The translations under genes were made by a program, and so were the position numbers. 26,670 nucleotides of DNA from Candidatus Niyogibacteria bacterium CG10_big_fil_rev_8_21_14_0_10_42_19 (GTDB taxonomy: Bacteria > Patescibacteriota > Minisyncoccia > 1-14-0-10-42-19): assembly GCA_002774705.1 (NCBI GenBank), contig PFCN01000016.1, positions 1 to 26,670 of the forward strand, read 5' to 3'. Below the pieces are notes generated by a model. It saw nothing but the letters and a program-made list of their open reading frames with translations, ran no database searches and was not told where the DNA came from. This document shows positions 21,556 through 26,670 of the stretch, piece by piece. How positions within the stretch are numbered: position 1 is the stretch's first letter; the number at the start of each line of letters is the position of its first letter.

Positions 21556-21614
21556 AAAATAGGGTTAAAATTAGGGTTAAAGTTGAGACTAAAGTTAGGA
21601 TTAAAATTAGGGCT
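21556..21614. repeat. Degenerate 12-bp tandem repeat, five units
   Basis: Units AAAATAGGGTT, AAAATTAGGGTT, AAAGTTGAGACT, AAAGTTAGGATT and AAAATTAGGGCT follow each other without gaps. The last unit contains the pgk stop codon (TAA on the minus strand). The TTAGGG core looks telomere-like, which is surely coincidental. Confidence 0.75.
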
Positions 21615-22746
21615 TCTGTAGGGCGTTGATCCCCGGCAATGTTCCGTACGCTAAAAATTCGAGCATAGCGCCACCTCCGGTGGAAATAAATGAAAATTTT
21701 CCCGATAGATTCTCTTTTCGTAAAAATCCAAGGGTGTCCCCGCCTCCGACGATCGTTTCCGCCTTTGATCTGGAAAGAGCCACGGCAAGTTGGAGTGTTG
21801 ATCCGTCAAATCCCCCCTCTACGTATCCCAAGGGGCCATTCCAAAGAACAAACCTGCTTTTTTTAATCATAGCCTCCGCCTGTCTCATTGTATCGGGACC
21901 CAGGTCAAATATAGAATCATTCTTCTCGACATCTTTTAGGACTATCGTTTTTTTTCTTCCCTTGCGCGAAACTACAACGTCCGAAGGAAATAAAATTTTA
22001 TTTGAATTCAAAATATTATCTTTAATCTTTGAGATAGATTCTTTTTCAATTATAGATTCCCCCACCTTCACCCCTTTTGCGTACAGAATGGTGTTTGCCA
22101 TCGTGCCCCCGATAATTATATTATCCGCTCTTCCTAAAAAGCGCTCAAGCAAAAGAAGTTTGATCGGTTTTATACCGCCTAATACGAAAAGAAATGGGTG
22201 GGGCGGGCGGAAAGAGCGCGAAAGCCTCCTGACCTCTTCTTTAAATAACGGACCGGCAAATGACGGCAAGAGCTTGCTGACCCCGACGATTGAGGCGTGC
22301 TCGCGATGTGAGACGCTAAAGGCTTCGTTAATGTAATAGTCCGCCAGATTCGCAAGCTCGCTTGCGAATGTTGCGTTATTATTTTTTTCGCGAGGATCTT
22401 TTCTAAGATTTTCAAGAAGAATCACGTCGCCCGACCTCATTTTTGAGACCGCATTTTTTACCTTATCCCCGGTCACCTCATCTACGAAACGAAGTCTTTT
22501 CAAACCCCGCTCCTTAAGATAGGCCGCTACCGGTAAAAGTGTTGGGGTTTTATCTTTTTGTTCAAAATGACTTATCAAAATTATTTTATGCCCGCATTTA
22601 ATAAGATCCTTAATAGCCGGGATCGTTTTTTGTATCCTAAAATCATCATCTACTTTACCGAGCCTGGACGGAACATTAAAATCAACCCGCATAAGGATGC
22701 GTTTTTCTTTTAATTTTTTCGGAAATAAAGATAATTTAAAGCCCAT
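21607..22746 (-). CDS. pgk: Phosphoglycerate kinase, divergent
   Basis: PGK makes ATP from 1,3-bisphosphoglycerate. LMRVDFNVP (D22, N24), DFRI (R37), H60, LLENLR (R115), HREHAS, GGTMANT and VGGGDTLGFL identify it, and 379 aa is a usual length. Several normally fixed positions have changed: SHLGRP is SHFEQK, so the 3-phosphoglycerate-binding arginine is glutamine; NDAFGTAHR is NEAFSVSHR; and GGAKVSDK is GGIKPIK. The hinge and nucleotide site look intact, so activity is likely. It lies 24 nt after tpiA in a glycolytic pair. The tandem repeat begins at its stop codon, and no clear terminator follows. Confidence 0.9.
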   Translation of the reverse strand: MGFKLSLFPKKLKEKRILMRVDFNVPSRLGKVDDDFRIQKTIPAIKDLIKCGHKIILISHFEQKDKTPTLLPVAAYLKERGLKRLRFVDEVTGDKVKNAVSKMRSGDVILLENLRKDPREKNNNATFASELANLADYYINEAFSVSHREHASIVGVSKLLPSFAGPLFKEEVRRLSRSFRPPHPFLFVLGGIKPIKLLLLERFLGRADNIIIGGTMANTILYAKGVKVGESIIEKESISKIKDNILNSNKILFPSDVVVSRKGRKKTIVLKDVEKNDSIFDLGPDTMRQAEAMIKKSRFVLWNGPLGYVEGGFDGSTLQLAVALSRSKAETIVGGGDTLGFLRKENLSGKFSFISTGGGAMLEFLAYGTLPGINALQKP

Positions 22747-22770
22747 ACTACCCCGTAAAATTAGTATTTT

Positions 22771-23523
22771 TTAAATACTACCCGCTATTTTAACAATAGC
22801 AATGAATTCTTTTGGACGAAGAGAAGTCCCCCCGACAAGAAACCCATCCACTCCGTCAACCCCGATAAAATTCGCGGCATTTTTTGCGTTTACCGACCCT
22901 CCGTAAAGAATAGGGATTGTCCGCGCCGCATTGTGGCCGAGCATATCAAGCACGGATCTTCTTATATAAATACCCATCTCATAAAGATCGGATGGCTTCA
23001 CCGTTTTTCCGGTACCAATAGCCCATACCGGCTCGTACGCGATAATTATATTTTTTGAAAATCTTTTTGGAATGCCTTTTAAATTTTCACGGATCTGCTT
23101 CCTGACCGCTGTCTGAAAATTCTCCTCATTTCTTTCTCTCTCGCCCACGCACAGGATTGCCTTGAGGCCTACCGACAAGACCGCTTTCATCTTACGCCGG
23201 ACCATATCATCATTTTCAAAAAAACCATACCTTCTTTCGGAGTGTCCCACGATTACCGTTTTTACTCCGAGAGATCTTAACATCAATGGAGAAATTTCTC
23301 CGGTATAGGCGCCCGTTTTTCCCGAATACGCATTTTGCGCGCCAAGTTTTGATCTTTTGAGAACGCGCGAAATATCACTCAAAAAACACGAGGGAGGGGC
23401 AATAATAACTTCGGTGTTTTTGATCTTGGAGGAGCCTTTATCTATTTCTTTAGACAGATAGATTGCCCGGGCAACGGCGGGGGGGTTCATTTTCCAATTA
23501 GCAACAATTATTTTTTTAGTCAT
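22771..23523 (-). CDS. tpiA: Triosephosphate isomerase
   Basis: Interconverts dihydroxyacetone phosphate and glyceraldehyde 3-phosphate. IIVANWKMN has the catalytic Asn and Lys, VGHSERR the catalytic His, AYEPVWAIGTGK the catalytic Glu and mobile loop 6, and YGGSV and LVGGTSL the phosphate-binding loops. 250 aa is normal. First gene of tpiA-pgk. It appears to have two promoters: a -10 5 nt before the ATG, and a stronger one with an operator-like palindrome about 117 bp upstream. Confidence 0.95.
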   Translation of the reverse strand: MTKKIIVANWKMNPPAVARAIYLSKEIDKGSSKIKNTEVIIAPPSCFLSDISRVLKRSKLGAQNAYSGKTGAYTGEISPLMLRSLGVKTVIVGHSERRYGFFENDDMVRRKMKAVLSVGLKAILCVGERERNEENFQTAVRKQIRENLKGIPKRFSKNIIIAYEPVWAIGTGKTVKPSDLYEMGIYIRRSVLDMLGHNAARTIPILYGGSVNAKNAANFIGVDGVDGFLVGGTSLRPKEFIAIVKIAGSI

Positions 23524-23528
23524 TTTTT

Positions 23529-23534
23529 ATTATA
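23529..23534 (-). promoter_or_regulatory. -10 element of tpiA (leaderless)
   Basis: TATAAT on the minus strand, 5 nt before ATG 23523. The -35 region is poor. Confidence 0.4.
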
Positions 23535-23639
23535 TATAACGTTAAAAGATAAGATTTGAGGCTCATCCCGTATGCTTAATAATTAAACCCTTCCTCCTCC
23601 GACTTACGCCCACAATCTTCTACGAAAGCGTATAAAGCC

Positions 23640-23669
23640 ATTATACAAGCGGAACGGTTCCGATCACAA
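23640..23669 (-). promoter_or_regulatory. Upstream tpiA promoter with a palindrome in its spacer
   Basis: Minus strand TTGTGA (23669-23664), 18 bp, TATAAT (23645-23640). The perfect inverted repeat CGGAAC-G-GTTCCG (23650-23662) fills the spacer, a classical repressor position. The leader to tpiA would be about 110 nt. Confidence 0.45.
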
Positions 23670-23692
23670 ATCAGGACCAGGCGGAAATCTTA

Positions 23693-24277
23693 TTATAAGT
23701 ATAACTTAATCACGACAAAGCCCGCCACCAACAAAATAAAAAACATCAAAGACAAAATACCGAAGTATTTCTTTATGAATTTTTCCATTTTTAAACCGAA
23801 CACATACATCAACAACGACACTAAAAAAAATCTTAAGGAACGGCCCAAAAAAGAAGCGGCCATAAAAACCCAAAATGATGTTTTGAATAATCCGGCTGAT
23901 ATAGTAAAAACCTTATACGGTATGGGCGTAAAAGCCGCGCCAAAAACGGCAAAAAATAGATTATCGGAATAATATTTGCCCACAAAGGCCACCTGTTCGG
24001 TAAGACCGTATGATTCAATAATTAATTTGCCCGCCGTTTCATAAAAGACAAATCCTATAAAATACGCGAATGCTCCTCCGACAACCGATGCCGACGTCGT
24101 GATTATCGCGTATTTCCACCAGCGAGCGGGCCTTAACGCGACAAGAATCATTAACAAAGGATCGGGCGGTATCGGAAAAAAGGAGCTCTCGGCAAAAGAA
24201 AGAACGCCGAGAGCCCACGAAGAATGTCTCCTGTGGACCCAAGCCAGGGTCCATTGATAAATACGACTAAATAACAT
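23693..24277 (-). CDS. DedA/VTT-family membrane protein (YqaA-like)
   Basis: 194 aa with four to five membrane segments. The DedA/VTT signature FAESSFFPIPPDPLLMILVAL lies near the N-terminus, followed by VVGGAFAYFIGF, GAAFTPIPYKVFTISAGLF and FLGRSLRFFLVSLLMYVFG. DedA proteins act in lipid scrambling or transport across the membrane and in membrane-potential homeostasis. A TATAAT lies 6 nt before the ATG, so it is probably also transcribed alone, although it follows galT by 66 nt. Confidence 0.88.
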   Translation of the reverse strand: MLFSRIYQWTLAWVHRRHSSWALGVLSFAESSFFPIPPDPLLMILVALRPARWWKYAIITTSASVVGGAFAYFIGFVFYETAGKLIIESYGLTEQVAFVGKYYSDNLFFAVFGAAFTPIPYKVFTISAGLFKTSFWVFMAASFLGRSLRFFLVSLLMYVFGLKMEKFIKKYFGILSLMFFILLVAGFVVIKLYL

Positions 24278-24283
24278 AAAAAA

Positions 24284-24289
24284 ATTATA
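24284..24289 (-). promoter_or_regulatory. -10 element of the DedA-family gene (leaderless)
   Basis: TATAAT on the minus strand, ending 6 nt before ATG 24277; the gap is all T. The -35 is weak. Confidence 0.45.
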
Positions 24290-24343
24290 TAACGGCCTCC
24301 ATTCCGCTTAGAGCGAGACTTTAAGGAGACGAGCAGTCTTTAC

Positions 24344-25384
24344 CTAAACACTCCGAAGCCTTTCGGCTGCCTCCTCCGGGGAAACCGCGACCACCTCTAT
24401 CCCGGTACCCAATTCCACACCGGCCCAAATAGAAGAACGCGGTAATATTTCACAATGCCAATGGTAATGTTTATCGTTCCCATCACCGATCGGCGCGGTG
24501 TGTATAAAAAAGTTATAATCCGGATCATTCATCGCTATTTTCATCTTGCCAAGAACAAAACGCAGAGCCTCGGCAAAATCCTCCCGATCTTTGTTTGTTA
24601 TATTTTCAAAATAAGGACTGTGGATTTTCGGATAAATACGCACCTCAAAGGAAACGCGCGGGGCAAAAGGCGCTAGAGCGACAAATGACCCGTTTTTATA
24701 GACAATACGCATTTTTTCTTTAATCTCAAAATCCAACACCGCGCAATAAACGCAACGGTTATTTTTTTCAAAATAATATCTTGACCCCTTTAGACTTCTC
24801 TTAACATCAGGAGGGCTTATTGGCAAGGCTATAAGCTGTGAATGGGGGTGGGAAATCGAAGCGCCGGCTTGCGGACCGTAATTATGAAAAATCAGAACAT
24901 AACTGACGCAACCTTCATTTTTTATGGTCAAATAACGCTCCTGGTAGGAACGAACCACAAGTTCAACTTCCTGTTTATTCATATCGGCAATAGTGCGAAT
25001 ATGATCGCGGGTGACAATAACCTCCGAAAAACCCGTCCCTTCCATTTGCTTATATATCCCATTTTTTTCTTTTTTGGGACAAATATGAAACGGAGTTACA
25101 AAAGGATATTTATTCGGAATAACCTGCAAAAACCAATCATTAATGTCTTCGGATGCTCCAATCTCAGGTTTGGGATACCACAATATGGGAAATTTGTTTT
25201 CCTTTTGCGGATCTTCAAAAGGACATTTTTCTTTAGGTGAAACGATTCGCGCCTTCTTTTTTTCGTTAAAACTAACCGGTCTTGATTTTCTTCCGATCGC
25301 GACCAGTATCCAGTCTCCGGACACCGGATCTTTACGAAACTCCGAGACCGAATTGGTTTTTTTTATTTTCTTTTTTACGGTCAT
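24344..25384 (-). CDS. galT: Galactose-1-phosphate uridylyltransferase-like protein
   Basis: GalT swaps UMP between UDP-glucose and galactose 1-phosphate through a uridylyl-histidine. FRKDPVSGDWILVA opens the protein, and SISHPHSQL holds H179 and the nucleophile H181 (usual HPHGQ, here HPHSQ). The C-terminal half has CVYCAV, APFAPRVSFEVRIYP and HYHWHCEILPR. The N-terminal zinc motif, normally CPFC, is C54-P-F-E57, so one Cys ligand is replaced by Glu; H128 could be another ligand. 346 aa is normal. The ATG overlaps the glycosyltransferase stop by one base (TAATG), so it belongs to a surface-sugar operon. A related nucleotidyltransferase activity is possible. Confidence 0.87.
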   Translation of the reverse strand: MTVKKKIKKTNSVSEFRKDPVSGDWILVAIGRKSRPVSFNEKKKARIVSPKEKCPFEDPQKENKFPILWYPKPEIGASEDINDWFLQVIPNKYPFVTPFHICPKKEKNGIYKQMEGTGFSEVIVTRDHIRTIADMNKQEVELVVRSYQERYLTIKNEGCVSYVLIFHNYGPQAGASISHPHSQLIALPISPPDVKRSLKGSRYYFEKNNRCVYCAVLDFEIKEKMRIVYKNGSFVALAPFAPRVSFEVRIYPKIHSPYFENITNKDREDFAEALRFVLGKMKIAMNDPDYNFFIHTAPIGDGNDKHYHWHCEILPRSSIWAGVELGTGIEVVAVSPEEAAERLRSV

Positions 25385-26184
25385 TAATTTTTATTATACA
25401 CACCCCTCCAAAGAAACCAGCGAACCAAAACAGTCTCCCATAAAACCTTAAGATAAGAAGAAAACCTAACATGACTATCGGCGTCATTTACCCATTTGGC
25501 GGGCACGATCCCGACATTGTACCCGAACAAACGGGCCAAAGCCAAAACTTCTATATCAAAACCAAAACCCATAATGCGCGTCTGCGAAAATATCTTCTCG
25601 GACGCAAACCCGCGAAACGCCTTAAACCCACACTGCGTATCCCAAATTCCGCGAACAGCCACTATTTGGATGAATATATTCCCCATATTACCGAGCAGAC
25701 GCTTATACCATGCCTGCGCTACCTCTTGTTTGGCGCCGGAGACATCTTTACTGTCTCGAGAACAGATAACCACCTCGTAACTCTTATCAAAAAGCGGTTT
25801 CATTTTTTCAAAATGCGAAATATCGGTAGAATTATCGGCATCAGTAAAAAGACAGATGCGCCCCGAGACATCCAGCATTCCGTTTTTCACAGCGTGTCCC
25901 TTACCGCGGTTTTCTTTCAAGTCCAAAAGACGAAGATGCTTTATCGCGGTCATTTTTGCTTTAACGACCTCGGAAGTTCTGTCGGTCGACCCTTCGGATA
26001 CAACCAATATCTCATACGTATATGCCTGCCGGGAAAGATAATAAGATATTTCATCAAGGGTTTTACTTATGCGCTTTTCCTCGTTATACGCAGGTATTAT
26101 CACGGACAAATAAATATCCCTCATCGGCGCGTCCGACTTAACAAAAGTTTGTGTTTGAGGTTTTAACGAAGACAAATATGACAT
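25384..26184 (-). CDS. Glycosyltransferase family 2 (dolichyl/undecaprenyl-phosphate-sugar type)
   Basis: 266 aa, a GT-A fold. LSVIIPAYNEEKRISKTLDE is the nucleotide-sugar site, TDADNST the DxD metal motif, and ICSRDS, then GIWDTQCGFKAFRG, resemble ALG5/DPM-like polyprenyl-phosphate glucosyl- or mannosyltransferases. The usual DDGS loop is VSEGSTD, with the first Asp changed to Ser and the second to Glu. There is no clear C-terminal membrane helix pair. It overlaps the surface-protein stop and the galT start by one base each, so it probably makes a lipid-linked sugar for protein or surface glycosylation; that is inference. Confidence 0.85.
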   Translation of the reverse strand: MSYLSSLKPQTQTFVKSDAPMRDIYLSVIIPAYNEEKRISKTLDEISYYLSRQAYTYEILVVSEGSTDRTSEVVKAKMTAIKHLRLLDLKENRGKGHAVKNGMLDVSGRICLFTDADNSTDISHFEKMKPLFDKSYEVVICSRDSKDVSGAKQEVAQAWYKRLLGNMGNIFIQIVAVRGIWDTQCGFKAFRGFASEKIFSQTRIMGFGFDIEVLALARLFGYNVGIVPAKWVNDADSHVRFSSYLKVLWETVLVRWFLWRGVYNKN

Positions 26185-26670
26185 TAAAATTCTCTAAATT
26201 TAATCTTCGGGGCCCCACCAAGCGGGATATTGTTTGCCGCGGAACAAAACCCTTGTGAGGTATCAACGCGCATAATCTCCGTATATGTTCCGGCATCCGA
26301 ATACTTTATCTGCTCCGAGCTCCCCGTCGCCGGAGGAGTTAAATGCTCAAATCCACCCGAAGTATCAAATGTCCAACTACGAGATGTAGCCGAAAATCCG
26401 AAAAGGTTACTGGTATCATTAAGAGTTATTGTTATACCGCTTGAAGGATTTACGGGGGAGTAAGAAAACGAAGCCGACGGCCAATAAGGCGCGGTGTAGG
26501 CCACAACATTCGAAGTCACGGAACCGGCCGAATTATAAGCGACAACCGCGCAATCGTATGATGTCCCGCGAACGGCTCCGGACCATGAAGAATTGGTAGT
26601 ATCCGGAGGAAGATCGCCAACCTGGGTTAAAGGTTGGTCAAGAATTCCGTTTCCGACGGAATTATTTTCA
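26184..26670 (-). CDS. C-terminus of a FN3/PKD-type surface protein (start outside window)
   Basis: At least 161 residues are open from the window edge. SYDCAVVAYNSAGSVTSNVV is the end of a fibronectin type III-like domain, and SASFSYSPVNPSSG through SWTFDTSG and YSDAGTYTEIMRVDTS is a PKD-like domain (the normal WDFGDG is WTFDTSG). Such repeats are typical of exported adhesin or S-layer-type proteins. It ends KIKFREF with no anchor. A GTG at 26519 is only an internal codon. The gene shares one base with the glycosyltransferase start, so protein and glycosylation genes are coupled. Confidence 0.8.
   Translation of the reverse strand, partial: ENNSVGNGILDQPLTQVGDLPPDTTNSSWSGAVRGTSYDCAVVAYNSAGSVTSNVVAYTAPYWPSASFSYSPVNPSSGITITLNDTSNLFGFSATSRSWTFDTSGGFEHLTPPATGSSEQIKYSDAGTYTEIMRVDTSQGFCSAANNIPLGGAPKIKFREF

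Noticed and set aside
21556..21614. Telomere-like or replication terminus sequence
   Set aside because: The TTAGGG units are degenerate, internal and only five; better read as a short degenerate tandem repeat.
23570..23640. Short minus-strand frames between the dedA and tpiA genes
   Set aside because: The longest ATG frame (21 codons) starts inside the TATAAT; the others have no support.

Overview
The window looks like part of a Candidate Phyla Radiation (Patescibacteria, probably Parcubacteria-type) genome. This is inferred from its content: compact and moderately AT-rich DNA, nearly everything on the minus strand, comEC split into two genes, an ECF sigma factor followed by a DUF5667-type membrane protein, a PaaX/Cas2-like protein of the kind common in these lineages, divergent PurF, PGK and GalT, and many genes without a Shine-Dalgarno sequence. 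The standard code fits: TAA, TAG and (once, comEC) TGA all end genes. No rRNA, tRNA or CRISPR array was found.

Layout. 1-1174: 5' part of a PurF-like amidotransferase (minus). 1452-3642: polX then a Nudix hydrolase (minus). 3706-3886: a likely small structured RNA with its own promoter and terminator. 3989-7602: minus operon SLOG/LOG protein, mgtC, amino-acid permease, a tiny membrane protein with an in-frame amber, and endonuclease Q. 7703-8122: SpeD-like pyruvoyl decarboxylase. 8385-11709: HAD hydrolase, beta-CASP nuclease and thiI, each with its own promoter. 11858-12007 (plus): an isolated, strongly signalled 49-residue basic protein. 12151-13690: ndk, DUF2238 membrane protein and a frameshifted nucleotidyltransferase (minus). 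13795-14601 (plus): a three-part orphan with a zinc ribbon and a deoxyribosyltransferase-like domain. 14736-19906: the ComEC metallo-beta-lactamase part, a DUF5667/FN3 surface protein with its ECF sigma factor, the ComEC membrane part and RNase HI. 19943-21419: a RecB/Cas4-like nuclease diverging from a PaaX/Cas2-like protein. 21607-23523: tpiA-pgk. 23693-26670: surface protein, glycosyltransferase 2, galT and DedA-family protein.

The most unusual signal is a family of long palindromes built on TATCkACGATCGT. A perfect 38-bp copy covers the -35 element of the PaaX/Cas2-like gene, two more lie just downstream of that gene, and a fourth lies 5 kb away. The neighbouring divergent gene is a RecB-like nuclease. 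This could be an autoregulated repressor with a dispersed regulon, or a Cas2-fold protein acting on palindromic DNA.

A second theme is expression: at least seven genes have a -10 hexamer 5-7 nt before the ATG and no Shine-Dalgarno sequence, so their mRNAs should be leaderless. Genes with real leaders (purF, the HAD gene and the two plus-strand orphans) carry strong GGAGG sites instead.
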